Source: Shewanella halifaxensis HAW-EB4 (GTDB taxonomy: Bacteria > Pseudomonadota > Gammaproteobacteria > Enterobacterales > Shewanellaceae). From it: a stretch of 64,000 bases of DNA. The DNA is taken from contig NC_010334.1 in NCBI RefSeq assembly GCF_000019185.1, positions 4,774,001 through 4,838,000 on the forward strand. The letters are read 5' to 3'. Below, one piece after another: positions 18,851-27,942 of the stretch. The notes under the pieces were generated by a model. It saw only the letters and a program-made list of their open reading frames with translations, did not search any database and had not been told where the DNA came from. Every line of letters starts with the position of its first letter. Within the stretch, counting starts at the first letter, position 1. The translations under genes were made by a program, and so were the position numbers.

Positions 18851-21800
18851 ATGCGCTTTACTGATATCTTTATACGCAGGCCGGTACTGGCGGCCTCCAT
18901 TAGCTTTCTGATATTACTACTCGGCTTTTATGCCCTAAAAAGCATGCAGGTACGTGAATATCCAGAGATGACCAATACCGTTGTGACGGTAAGTACTAGT
19001 TACTATGGTGCCGATTCAAACTTGATCCAAGGTTTTATTACCCAGCCATTGGAGCAAGCGTTAGCTCAGGCTGACAACGTTGACTTCATGACATCAGATA
19101 GTTTTTTGGGTAGTTCCAAAATCTCTGTTTACATGAAGCTCAATACCGACCCTAATGGCGCCCTAGCCGACATTTTGGCTAAGGTAAATTCGGTGCGCTC
19201 TCAGCTACCGAAAGAAGCCGAAGACTCCACAGTAGAGATGTCGACAGGTGCGCAAACATCTGCTCTGTACATCTCTTTCTACAGCGATCAGATCAACTCA
19301 AGCCAAATAACCGACTATCTAGAGCGTGTGGTTAAGCCTGAGTTATTCACTATCGATGGCGTAGCTAAAGTCAACCTCTACGGCGGTATAAAGTACGCGA
19401 TGCGCATATGGTTAGATCCAGCGCGTATGGGAGGCTTTAACCTATCATCAACCGATGTGATGAGCGTCCTGCAGGCTAACAACTACCAGTCCGCTGTTGG
19501 CCAAACTAACAATACCTTTACCCTGCTTAACGGTACTGCAGACACCCAAGTTGCAACCGTTGCAGAATTAGAGAAGCTAGTTATCGGTAGTAAAGACGGT
19601 CTAGTGATCCGCCTAGGCGATATCGCAGATGTCAGCCTAGAGAAGAGTCACGATGTCTATCGCGCCTTAGCCGATGGCCAAGAGGCCGTCGTCGTTGGTC
19701 TAGACGTTACACCAACAGCTAACCCACTGGTGGTTGCTGCAGACGCGCGCGCCATGATGCCACAGATCACTCGCAATTTACCGATCTCGATGAAGGCTCG
19801 AATTCTGTATGATTCGTCGCTAGCGATTGATGAATCGATTAATGAAGTGATTAAAACTATCGGTGAAGCATCGCTGATTGTTATCGTGGTTATCACCCTG
19901 TTCTTAGGTTCGTTCCGAGCAGTGATTATTCCAATTGTCACCATTCCGCTATCTTTGATTGGTGTGGCAGTGATCATGCAGATGTTCGGCTTCACTCTCA
20001 ACCTGATGACACTACTGGCCATGGTACTCGCTATCGGTCTGGTTGTGGATGATGCCATCGTGGTGGTCGAAAACGTCGATAGGCATATCAAGCTCGGTGA
20101 AACACCCTTTAGGGCGGCAATTATAGGTACTCGAGAAATTGCAGTTCCGGTTATCTCGATGACCATTACCTTAGCAGCAGTATATGCACCGATAGCCTTG
20201 ATGGGTGGGATCACGGGCTCATTGTTTAAAGAGTTCGCCCTAACCTTGGCCGGAGCGGTATTTATTTCCGGTATCGTAGCGCTAACCCTGTCTCCTATGA
20301 TGTGCTCAAAAATCCTCAAGGCTCACTCGAAGCCTAACCGCTTTGAACGAGGTGTTGAAAACTTCCTAAGTGGCCTAACCTCTCGCTACAACCGCATGCT
20401 CACAGCCGTACTAAACAAGCGTCCTGTCGTGATAGCCTTCGCGATTATCGTGTTTGCCTCTCTACCTGTGATGTTTAGCTTTATCCCATCAGAGCTTGCT
20501 CCTAATGAAGATAAGAGCGTAGTAATGATGATGGGCACCGCCCCTTCTAGTGCGAACTTAGACTATATCCAAGCTAACATGACATTAGTGACCGATATGA
20601 TCAGCGCTCAGCCTGAAGCGGCGGCATCTTTGGCCTTCGTGGGTGTACCTAATGCTAACCAAGCTTTCGGTATCGCACCTCTTGTGCCTTGGAGTGAGCG
20701 AGACAAAAGCCAGAAAGAGATGCAAAAGTTCTTTGGTGAAGAAGTTAAAAAAGTACCAGGTATGGCTGTAACGACCTTCCAGATGCCTGAGCTACCCGGT
20801 GCCTCTAGCGGACTGCCGATTCAGTTTGTGATTACCAGCTCAAACTCATTCGAAAGTTTATTCCAGATAGGTTCTGGCGTACTTAACAAAGTGCAGCAGA
20901 GCCCACTTTTTGTCTACTCTGAGGTCAACTTAAAGTTTGATTCTGGCTCGATGAAGATCCATATCAAGCGTGATGTGGCTGGTGCCTACGGCATTACCAT
21001 GAAAGATATAGGTCTAACACTAACCACCATGATGAGTGATGGCTACGTTAACCGTATCAACTTAGATGGTCGCTCCTATGAAGTGATCCCGCAGGTTGAG
21101 CGTAAACTACGTGCTAACCCAGAAGCACTTGCTGGTTACTATCTAACGGCCGCCGATGGTCGCTCAATTCCGTTGTCTAGTCTAGTGGACGTCGAGATAG
21201 TGTCGGAGCCTCGTTCACTGCCGCACTTCAACCAGATGAATGCGATTACCGTCGGTGGTGTTGCTGCGCCAGGCGTTGCTATTGGTGATGCGATTGCCTT
21301 CTTACAGAATATCGGTGATAACGAACTGCCTAAAGGCTATAGCTATGACTTCTTAGGTGAGGCACGTCAGTATGTCACCGAAGGTTCAGCACTTTATGCC
21401 ACCTTTGGTTTGGCGCTAGCAATTATCTTCTTGGTGCTTGCAAGTCAATTTGAGAGCCTCAGAGATCCGTTGGTGATTTTAGTCTCCGTACCGTTAGCGA
21501 TTAGTGGTGCCCTGATAGCCTTAGGTTGGACCCATGTTTTCGGGCTGTCATCAATGAACATCTACACTCAGGTCGGATTAATTACCTTAGTGGGTCTCAT
21601 CACTAAGCACGGTATCTTGATGTGTGAGGTAGCAAAGGAAGAGCAGCTGCATAATGGCCTAAGTAAACTTGATGCAATCAAGCACGCGGCAACCATCCGT
21701 CTGCGTCCAATCCTAATGACAACCGCAGCCATGATCGCAGGCTTGATCCCACTACTATTTGCCGTAGGAGCAGGCGCTGTCGCTCGCTTCAATATCGGAC

Positions 21801-21931
21801 TAGTGATTGTATCCGGTCTTGCCATCGGTACGGTATTTACCCTGTTCGTACTGCCCGTTATCTATACTTATCTAGCAGAAAAGCACGAACCTCTGCCTGT
21901 ATTTGACGAAGAGGTTAAAGAAAAAGTCTAG
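18851..21931 (+). CDS. RND-family multidrug efflux transporter (HAE1-type inner membrane pump)
   Basis: 1026 aa from the ATG at 18851, 7 bases after GGAGG; a TTG two codons upstream is less likely. Starts MRFTDIFIRRPVLAASIS, as in AcrB/MexF-type pumps, with 12 predicted membrane helices and two large periplasmic loops. The helix-4 proton relay LVVDDAIVVVENVDR near residue 400 carries the two adjacent Asp residues required for proton coupling. Probable role: proton-driven export of drugs or metabolites, with the upstream adaptor and under control of the upstream TetR. Substrate cannot be told from sequence. Confidence 0.94.
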   Translation: MRFTDIFIRRPVLAASISFLILLLGFYALKSMQVREYPEMTNTVVTVSTSYYGADSNLIQGFITQPLEQALAQADNVDFMTSDSFLGSSKISVYMKLNTDPNGALADILAKVNSVRSQLPKEAEDSTVEMSTGAQTSALYISFYSDQINSSQITDYLERVVKPELFTIDGVAKVNLYGGIKYAMRIWLDPARMGGFNLSSTDVMSVLQANNYQSAVGQTNNTFTLLNGTADTQVATVAELEKLVIGSKDGLVIRLGDIADVSLEKSHDVYRALADGQEAVVVGLDVTPTANPLVVAADARAMMPQITRNLPISMKARILYDSSLAIDESINEVIKTIGEASLIVIVVITLFLGSFRAVIIPIVTIPLSLIGVAVIMQMFGFTLNLMTLLAMVLAIGLVVDDAIVVVENVDRHIKLGETPFRAAIIGTREIAVPVISMTITLAAVYAPIALMGGITGSLFKEFALTLAGAVFISGIVALTLSPMMCSKILKAHSKPNRFERGVENFLSGLTSRYNRMLTAVLNKRPVVIAFAIIVFASLPVMFSFIPSELAPNEDKSVVMMMGTAPSSANLDYIQANMTLVTDMISAQPEAAASLAFVGVPNANQAFGIAPLVPWSERDKSQKEMQKFFGEEVKKVPGMAVTTFQMPELPGASSGLPIQFVITSSNSFESLFQIGSGVLNKVQQSPLFVYSEVNLKFDSGSMKIHIKRDVAGAYGITMKDIGLTLTTMMSDGYVNRINLDGRSYEVIPQVERKLRANPEALAGYYLTAADGRSIPLSSLVDVEIVSEPRSLPHFNQMNAITVGGVAAPGVAIGDAIAFLQNIGDNELPKGYSYDFLGEARQYVTEGSALYATFGLALAIIFLVLASQFESLRDPLVILVSVPLAISGALIALGWTHVFGLSSMNIYTQVGLITLVGLITKHGILMCEVAKEEQLHNGLSKLDAIKHAATIRLRPILMTTAAMIAGLIPLLFAVGAGAVARFNIGLVIVSGLAIGTVFTLFVLPVIYTYLAEKHEPLPVFDEEVKEKV

Positions 21932-21954
21932 GCTTTATCTGTCACTTCATCCCA

Positions 21955-21983
21955 AAAGCCTGCCTCATTAGCAGGCTTTTTTA
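21955..21983 (+). terminator. Rho-independent terminator after the RND operon
   Basis: AGCCTGC / GCAGGCT stem with a CTCATTA loop followed by TTTTTTAT, 24 bases after the pump stop codon. Confidence 0.85.
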
Positions 21984-22099
21984 TCTCTGCTCGTCACTGC
22001 GGCTGCAAAGTGCTCCAGTGGCGATTATTTTGGCAATTAGAACTTGCTCAGGTACAATCAAATCATATTAAGCATTAAGCACTAAAGCGGAAACTGATA

Positions 22100-22354
22100 A
22101 TGATTAACCCTAAAAAAATAGAAGAAGTCGCTAAGCAACTAAGCGAGAACCTCCCAGGTGGATTAAAACAATTCGCAGGCGAGTTTGAAGAGCGAAGCAA
22201 ACAGATTTTACAAAATCAGTTACAAAAACTAGACGTAGTATCACGCGAAGAGTTTGAGGTGCAGCAGCACGTTTTGATTAGGACTCGTGAAAAACTTGAG
22301 AGATTACAAGCCCAAGTCGACGCGCTTGAGGCCAAATTAAACGCAGCAGACTAA
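22100..22354 (+). CDS. ubiK: Ubiquinone biosynthesis accessory factor UbiK (YqiC/BMFP family)
   Basis: 84 aa, highly charged and helical. N-terminus INPKKIEEVAKQLSENLPGG, middle EFEERSKQILQNQLQKLDVVSREEFEVQ, and a C-terminal coiled coil (LERLQAQVDALEAKL). This is the membrane-fusogenic, trimer-forming family; UbiK is known to assist aerobic ubiquinone synthesis through UbiJ. Single-gene unit with its own terminator. Confidence 0.88.
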   Translation: MINPKKIEEVAKQLSENLPGGLKQFAGEFEERSKQILQNQLQKLDVVSREEFEVQQHVLIRTREKLERLQAQVDALEAKLNAAD

Positions 22355-22407
22355 ATCAAATACGACGAACTCTGCGCGAGCTAAGTTGTAGTAGCTAAGT
22401 CATAAAA

Positions 22408-22442
22408 TAAAAAGGAGCATCTTAAAAGATGCTCCTTTTTTA
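22408..22442 (+). terminator. Rho-independent terminator after ubiK
   Basis: AAAAAGGAGCATCTT / AAGATGCTCCTTTTT stem with a two-base AA gap. It has A-runs and T-runs on both sides, so it could act in either direction. Confidence 0.85.
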
Positions 22443-22587
22443 TTGGCCATTTTTCAATAATGATTAGAGTGAATTAAGATTAATTTACACTTCATGTGGA
22501 TGCTCTAGTATAGCTCCGCACGGATAGGTAATCTTGCTGACTCACTTTTACCTTTAATTCATTAACTTACCACTTTGAGGCTAAACT

Positions 22588-23388
22588 TTGAAAAAATCAG
22601 CTTTAAATACACTCTTTTTCCAGCCTCAACACACTAAAAAAGTCCTGCTTAGCGCTTGGGCCATACTACTTATCACCCCTGCGGTTATCTATCTCTCCTC
22701 CGTAAACCTGTTCCCTAGCATTGCACTAGACTCTTGGTTTGCTCAGGCTCTTTATTGGCTAACCAGTACAGGCACCGCACCCTACGGCATCATGACCGGG
22801 ATACTTATTCTTGTTGTCTGCTATCGCAGTTTAAGCCGCCAGCAATTTATGCAACTGGTGCTCGCAGTCTCCATTAGCATGGCTGCAACGCTTAGTCTCA
22901 ACCACTTTCTTAAGCCCTATTTTGCCGAAGCTCGCCCCAATGCGGCGCTACTAGAGCAAGAGTACCTACTTAATACCCAAGATTTTTATCAACAGACTAA
23001 AGCCGATAAAAGAGAGCTGATCGGTACCGCAATACATCAGCTTGAAGTGGCACGCCCAGATCTGAACTTAAGCCCTTCAATAAAACGCCATTGGCAACAT
23101 GAAGTCGGTTACGCTTTCCCTTCTGGTCATACTCTCTTTGCCGTCACACTTGCCCTAACGGTTAGCTTCTATCTACTCATGGCAGGGAAAACCTTACTGC
23201 CATTGATGTTATTTGGCTGGGCAATTACCATGGGGTTTAGCCGTATGCTGCTAGGGATGCACTGGCCGCAAGATGTTCTCGCTTCGACAGCAATTGGCGG
23301 TAGCATCGCCTTTATCAGCATCTACTTAACTCAAGCGCTGTGGCCAGCAATCAATAACCTGTTTGTCTCACGCCTCAAAGCAGCCTGA
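22588..23388 (+). CDS. pgpB: PAP2-family membrane lipid phosphatase (PgpB-like)
   Basis: 266 aa with about six membrane helices. The three PAP2 motifs are present: KPYFAEARP (about 109-117), PSGHT (about 178-182) and SRMLLGMHWPQD (about 218-229), with catalytic His in the second and third. The long loop between motif 1 and 2 and the overall length fit PgpB, which dephosphorylates phosphatidylglycerophosphate and undecaprenyl pyrophosphate at the periplasmic face. A different PAP2 enzyme cannot be excluded. An 11-bp-stem hairpin without a T-run (23413-23443) follows. Confidence 0.82.
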   Translation: MKKSALNTLFFQPQHTKKVLLSAWAILLITPAVIYLSSVNLFPSIALDSWFAQALYWLTSTGTAPYGIMTGILILVVCYRSLSRQQFMQLVLAVSISMAATLSLNHFLKPYFAEARPNAALLEQEYLLNTQDFYQQTKADKRELIGTAIHQLEVARPDLNLSPSIKRHWQHEVGYAFPSGHTLFAVTLALTVSFYLLMAGKTLLPLMLFGWAITMGFSRMLLGMHWPQDVLASTAIGGSIAFISIYLTQALWPAINNLFVSRLKAA

Positions 23389-23412
23389 TAAGTTGATAAA
23401 GTAAACCCTACA

Positions 23413-23443
23413 GCTATTAAGCGGCTCACTTGCGCTTAATAGC
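23413..23443 (+). other. Hairpin downstream of the PAP2 gene
   Basis: GCTATTAAGCG / CGCTTAATAGC perfect 11-bp stem with a 9-base loop, 24 bases after the stop codon. No T-run, so it is at most a weak terminator or a 3'-end protecting hairpin. Confidence 0.5.
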
Positions 23444-23509
23444 CATTGCGGTATTCTGCTTGCAAACAAAACAATACTTTGATTAAACCCAACTCTGATG
23501 AGACCGACC

Positions 23510-23986
23510 ATGGCTGAACTGCAATTAGACAAGATTGACCTGAACATCCTCAAACTGATGCAGCAACATGGCAAACTGTCTAATCAGGAACTAGCTGAAA
23601 AAGTCGGTCTGTCTCCTTCCCCTTGCTCAAGACGAGTTAAATCGCTAGAAGAGGCGGGCTATATTGCGGGTTATGCCACCCTGCTCAGCGCCGAACATTT
23701 TGATCTTGCACTGACCGCCTATATTCAAGTCCGCTTAGAGAAACACTCGACCGATATTCTCGATGCCTTTGAAGCCAAAATTAGCAGCTACGATGAAGTG
23801 CAAGAGTGCTGTCTTCTTACGGGTAGTGATGCCGACTATCAACTTAAAGTGCTGGTTAGCGATATGAAACATTTTAAAGTCTTCTTGCTCGATAAGCTGA
23901 CGACCAATGATCACATCGCTGGCGTGCGTTCTAGCTTCGTGCTGAAGCAAGTTAAAAACCAAACCAGCATTCCACTGCCGATTTAA
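23510..23986 (+). CDS. Lrp/AsnC-family transcriptional regulator
   Basis: 158 aa from MAELQLDKID at 23510; an in-frame ATG four codons earlier (23498) is also possible. Winged helix-turn-helix in the first 60 residues (LSNQELAEKVGLSPSPCSRRVKSLEEAGYI) and a C-terminal RAM/AsnC ligand domain (VLVSDMKHFKVFLLDKL). It resembles global-type Lrp regulators of amino acid metabolism. The target genes are unknown; the gene downstream is a possible amino acid symporter in the same orientation, about 345 bases away. Confidence 0.9.
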   Translation: MAELQLDKIDLNILKLMQQHGKLSNQELAEKVGLSPSPCSRRVKSLEEAGYIAGYATLLSAEHFDLALTAYIQVRLEKHSTDILDAFEAKISSYDEVQECCLLTGSDADYQLKVLVSDMKHFKVFLLDKLTTNDHIAGVRSSFVLKQVKNQTSIPLPI

Positions 23987-24331
23987 TTTTGTTTTGATTT
24001 AACTCTCCTTCAGCTGAGCATCGTGCGGCATAACATGCCGCTCGCTCCTCCTCGCTTTAGCGGTTACGACTATAATCTGTGCAATCAGTCGCATTTTTGC
24101 CTTTAATCTGTAAATGATTTTATTGCGCAGAACTATTGATAACCGCACTGCGACGCAAACAAATATCAAACTTACCCGCCATAAAGAGAAATAACAGCAC
24201 CAAAACAACAAATTAAAAAATAAAGTACTACAAAAATGTTTTTAAGCGCGAATTTAATGCGTTGACCAGCAAATTTAAAGCATTAATATGCGCGCTCTTA
24301 ATTGACAAAGAAGTACAGAAAGAGAGCTCAA
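23987..24331. other. Intergenic region upstream of the NSS transporter
   Basis: No gene seen. It holds a short hairpin with a 7-bp stem and 3-base loop (GCGGCAT-AAC-ATGCCGC at 24025-24041), of the same shape as the hairpins at 53.1 and 53.7 kb, and an AT-rich stretch (24200-24300) that probably contains the transporter promoter. Confidence 0.5.
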
Positions 24332-25687
24332 ATGAGTATTGCAAAACAAGGGCACTTTAGCTCTAGAATTGGCTTTATTATGGCGGCAGCAGGCTCAGCT
24401 GTCGGAGTCGGTAATATCTGGGGCTTCCCCACTCAAGCTGCCACTCATGGCGGCGGTGCTTTCCTGCTGGTTTATCTATTTCTGATCTTGGTACTCGGTT
24501 ACCCCATGCTAATGGCAGAACTGATGATTGGTCGCCATGGGCAAACCAATCCTGCCGATGCCATGGCTAAAGTCGCCAGCCGTCCACTAACCAAAAAAAT
24601 AGGTAAGGCAATCGGCTTTATCTCTATCATTACCGCTACCCTGATCTGTACTTTCTACAGCATTTTATCGGGCTGGTTTGTCAGCTTTGCCATCGCACCG
24701 GTTGCCGAATTAACAGGCCAAACACAGGCTGCTTCTTGGTTGATGGATTTCTCGCTGTCACGCAATTTAGTGTTCACGCTGGTTTTCATTGCCATGGTCA
24801 TTTTAGTGATCCGCCAAGGTGTGCAAAAAGGGATTGAGCGTTGGTCTAAGCGCCTCATGCCGATGTTGTTACTGATCTTAGTCGCAGGGGTGATCTATAT
24901 CTTAACTCAGCCAGGCGCGATGCAAGGTTTAGAAGTGTTATTGGTTCCCGACTTCTCCCGTGTATTTGAAGCCGATGTATTAATTGGCGCCCTAGGGCAA
25001 ACCTTCTTCTCCTTGACCATAGGTACAGCCGCAATGATGGTGTACGGCGCTTACTTAAGCCAAAAAGAAGATCTTGCCAAGCTAACCGCTTACGTGACAC
25101 TGACCGATACCTCGGTGGCATTTTTAGCAGCGCTAATGGTTATTCCAGCCATGTATGTGGCGCAGCATAACGGCGTACAAATTTTTGCTGACGACGGCAG
25201 CTTATTAAATTCTGACACCTTAGTGTTTACCGTTCTACCCGCCTTATTCGACACGATTGGCGGCATAAGCCAGTATTTACTTGCCATTGTTTTCTTTATC
25301 TTGATGACGATTGCAGGACTCACTTCGGCCATCTCTATTGTCGAGGTGCCCACCAGCTACCTAGTTGAAAAAACTAACTTGAGCCGTGATAGAGCCACCT
25401 TGATTGTGGGTAGCTTGATTGCCGCTTTATCTCTGGTCGTGGTATTTAATTTCGAGACACTATTTAGCTTTATGATCACCTTAACCACCGAGCGGGCTCA
25501 GCCATTAATTGCCCTTGGTATTGCCATCTACTTAGGCTGGGTATGGAACCGAAATCAATTGATTAGTGCGATTGCTCAGCAAGAGGGGGTGAACCCTAAC
25601 AGCCTATTTTGGAAAGTATGGCCTTGGTATGTGAAATACATCTGCCCGCTACTTATCATCATGATCATTGTGCAACTAATTAGCTAA
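24332..25687 (+). CDS. Sodium:neurotransmitter symporter (NSS/SNF) family transporter
   Basis: 451 aa from the ATG at 24332 (MSIAKQGHFSS); the frame also opens from a TTG ten codons earlier. Helix 1 has the family signature AAAGSAVGVGNIWGFP, which lines the sodium and substrate sites, and about 11-12 membrane helices follow. Bacterial members such as LeuT, TnaT and MhsT import hydrophobic or aromatic amino acids with Na+. Nearby regulation by the Lrp-type gene is plausible but unproven. Confidence 0.9.
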   Translation: MSIAKQGHFSSRIGFIMAAAGSAVGVGNIWGFPTQAATHGGGAFLLVYLFLILVLGYPMLMAELMIGRHGQTNPADAMAKVASRPLTKKIGKAIGFISIITATLICTFYSILSGWFVSFAIAPVAELTGQTQAASWLMDFSLSRNLVFTLVFIAMVILVIRQGVQKGIERWSKRLMPMLLLILVAGVIYILTQPGAMQGLEVLLVPDFSRVFEADVLIGALGQTFFSLTIGTAAMMVYGAYLSQKEDLAKLTAYVTLTDTSVAFLAALMVIPAMYVAQHNGVQIFADDGSLLNSDTLVFTVLPALFDTIGGISQYLLAIVFFILMTIAGLTSAISIVEVPTSYLVEKTNLSRDRATLIVGSLIAALSLVVVFNFETLFSFMITLTTERAQPLIALGIAIYLGWVWNRNQLISAIAQQEGVNPNSLFWKVWPWYVKYICPLLIIMIIVQLIS

Positions 25688-25713
25688 CTTCAGCTGCAAA
25701 AATTACTGATATC

Positions 25714-25738
25714 AAGGGACGATTTAATCGTCCCTTTT
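25714..25738 (+). terminator. Rho-independent terminator after the NSS transporter
   Basis: GGGACGAT-TTA-ATCGTCCC stem followed by TTTTCT, about 27 bases after the stop codon. Confidence 0.75.
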
Positions 25739-25788
25739 CTATCCTGGCCCCCCAGAATAGTGAGCCTAGTCACACCCTCCTGTGACCC

Positions 25789-25809
25789 TTTGTCGCACCT
25801 TGCGACAAA
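25789..25809. promoter_or_regulatory. Inverted-repeat operator candidate upstream of the copper receptor gene
   Basis: Perfect 9-bp arms TTTGTCGCA and TGCGACAAA around a CCT centre, 65 bases upstream of the receptor start. A third TTTGTCG follows at 25814. It does not match the Fur consensus. I infer a metal-responsive operator; the regulator is unknown. Confidence 0.5.
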
Positions 25810-25873
25810 TTAGTTTGTCGTCTTTATTAAGCACTGTAAAACAAGCAAAAAATAAATAACGATAAGCGACATT

Positions 25874-27859
25874 ATGATGAACAAGAAAACTATACTGACC
25901 ATTCCAGTGGTCACCCTTGGGCTAATTTCTGCCCCAGCTTTCGCCGAAACCACGACAAAGAATAAATCAGAGCCAGTGGAGCGCATTATTGTCACTGGCG
26001 AGTTGATGAAAGATCCCACCAAAACCTATACCGATCCTAAAAAGCCACGACTCCCCCTACCCGCCTATGACGGTGCGGGATTTCTTAAGACCATTCCCGG
26101 CTTTAGCATTGGTCGTAAAGGCGGTGCCGGCGGCGATCCAAGTCTGCGTGGACTCGGTGGCTCACGTTTAAGCATTGTCGATGATGGCCAGCACGTTTAC
26201 GGCACCTGCGGCGGTCGCATGGATCCACCAACGGCTTATATCTACCCAGAAGCTTACGACAACATCACCGTGATTAAAGGGCCACAAACGGTAAAATATG
26301 GCCCTGTTGGTAGCGCGGGCACCGTCCTGTTCGAAAAAGACCGCCACAGCTTTGATGAGCCAGACTTAGATGGCCGTGCCAGCATGACGGCGGGTAGCTT
26401 TGGCCGCAAAGATTACTTAGTCGAGCTAAAAGCTGGTGATGAAAATCATTACTTCGATATGGACGTCAACCAGTCATCTAGCGACCATTATAAAGATGGT
26501 GACGGTAACAAGGTGCAATCGAGTTATGATCGCTCCAACTATAACTTTGCCCTAGGCTGGACACCGAGTGAAGAGACAGTACTAGAGCTGGCTTATGGCA
26601 GCTCATCGGGGGAAGCAGAGTACGCAGATCGCGCCAATAAAGCCCGTGAGATCAGCAATGAAAACTTGACCGTCTTACTGCAACATGAGTTTGATAGTAG
26701 ATGGATAGATGCAATCGAATTCCAAGCCTACACCAACGAAAACGATCACATCATGGATCAATTCGACCAAGGCATTAATTCAGGCACTAATGTTAGGCGT
26801 GGCACTCAGGGTGGCCATCTTTGGGCTGACTTTACCTTAGCCACTGACTGGACATTAACCGCGGGTGCTGACTACATGGACAGTACACACAAAGGGCGCA
26901 GTATTAACCCTGCTGTCGATAATGGCTTAGACGATCTGCTCAATAAGCCATTCAAAGACAACATGCGTTATCAGGCCAGTGGCCTATTCTTAGAATCCAC
27001 CTACAATCTTTCAAGCGGTAAGTTACTTGCGGGTATGCGCTACGACCATTGGAAAACTGAGTTGATGGTCGCTCAGAAAGGTGAGCGAACCGACGACCTA
27101 TTCAGCGGTTACGGCCGCTATGAACTCACATCTGGTAATAGCCAATACTATGCGGGTGTCGGCCATGCCCAGCGTATGCCGGATTACTGGGAGATCATGA
27201 AATCGGATATCAATAACCCTAGTCAGAAAGCATTCGATTTGGCACCGGAGAAAACCACTCAGCTGGATATCGGTTGGATCTATGAAGCCGATATCGCCGT
27301 CTCGACTTCGCTATTTTACGGTGAGATCCGCGACTATATCTTGATTGACGCCAACCACGGACCAGCAGCGACAGCCTATAACATCGACGCCACCGTTTAT
27401 GGTGGTGAAATAGCCGCTACGTTCCCATTAACCGAGCACTTCTCAAGCCAGACGAGCGTTAGCTATAGCCACGGAGAGAACGACACCGCAGGCACTCCTC
27501 TAGGGCAAATTCCTCCACTTGAAGGCCGAATTACCTTAGATTACCAATACAACCAGTGGACGGCTGGACTACTTTGGCGCCTAGTCGCGGCTCAAGATAG
27601 AGTCGCCATTGGCGAAGGTAATATCTCGGGCCAAGACTTGGCTGAAAGCAGCGGTTTCGGTACCCTCGCCTTCAACGCTAGCTGGAAACACAATGAAGCC
27701 CTATTGGTTAGCTTCGGCGTAGAGAATCTATTCGATATCACCTATGCAGAGCACATCAGTCGCTCCGGTGCGGGTAACGATATCCCGGGTAGCTCACCGA
27801 TGTTCCAAGTCAACGAGCCGGGCCGTACGGCTTGGGTTAAAGTCGATTACACTTTCTAA
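25874..27859 (+). CDS. TonB-dependent outer membrane receptor, copper type (OprC-like)
   Basis: 661 aa with signal peptide (cleavage after APAFA, residue about 24), TonB-box-like ERIIVTG, a plug domain (about 50-165) and a 22-strand barrel ending in aromatic F (VDYTF). The segment YGTCGGRMDPPTAYI (about 110-124) is characteristic of the TonB-dependent copper receptor family (OprC/NosA), whose members bind or import copper and are often repressed by high copper. Genes for nitrous oxide reductase or other copper enzymes are not in the window. Start at the first of two adjacent ATGs. Confidence 0.88.
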   Translation: MMNKKTILTIPVVTLGLISAPAFAETTTKNKSEPVERIIVTGELMKDPTKTYTDPKKPRLPLPAYDGAGFLKTIPGFSIGRKGGAGGDPSLRGLGGSRLSIVDDGQHVYGTCGGRMDPPTAYIYPEAYDNITVIKGPQTVKYGPVGSAGTVLFEKDRHSFDEPDLDGRASMTAGSFGRKDYLVELKAGDENHYFDMDVNQSSSDHYKDGDGNKVQSSYDRSNYNFALGWTPSEETVLELAYGSSSGEAEYADRANKAREISNENLTVLLQHEFDSRWIDAIEFQAYTNENDHIMDQFDQGINSGTNVRRGTQGGHLWADFTLATDWTLTAGADYMDSTHKGRSINPAVDNGLDDLLNKPFKDNMRYQASGLFLESTYNLSSGKLLAGMRYDHWKTELMVAQKGERTDDLFSGYGRYELTSGNSQYYAGVGHAQRMPDYWEIMKSDINNPSQKAFDLAPEKTTQLDIGWIYEADIAVSTSLFYGEIRDYILIDANHGPAATAYNIDATVYGGEIAATFPLTEHFSSQTSVSYSHGENDTAGTPLGQIPPLEGRITLDYQYNQWTAGLLWRLVAAQDRVAIGEGNISGQDLAESSGFGTLAFNASWKHNEALLVSFGVENLFDITYAEHISRSGAGNDIPGSSPMFQVNEPGRTAWVKVDYTF

Positions 27860-27890
27860 GTTAATCGCTTTTCAGCTAAAGCTCACAAAC

Positions 27891-27920
27891 AACAAGGCCG
27901 CTGAAATCAGCGGCCTTGTT
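27891..27920. terminator. Bidirectional terminator between the receptor and the class V aminotransferase
   Basis: A perfect 14-bp inverted repeat AACAAGGCCGCTGA / TCAGCGGCCTTGTT with a 2-base gap, located between convergent genes. It has only a short T tract on either side (CTTGTTAAT). Confidence 0.7.
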
Positions 27921-27942
27921 AATGAATAAACAAGGGTCTCGT

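Noticed and set aside
19657..20319. 220-aa ORF on the minus strand inside the RND pump gene
   Set aside because: It lies antisense to a complete, motif-bearing transporter gene and its translation is low-complexity Ser/Thr/Ile/Ala; a shadow frame.
25769..25786. CRP-binding site GTCACA-N6-TGTGAC
   Set aside because: The arms are in the reverse order compared with TGTGA-N6-TCACA, so it does not fit CRP; kept only as an unexplained inverted repeat.
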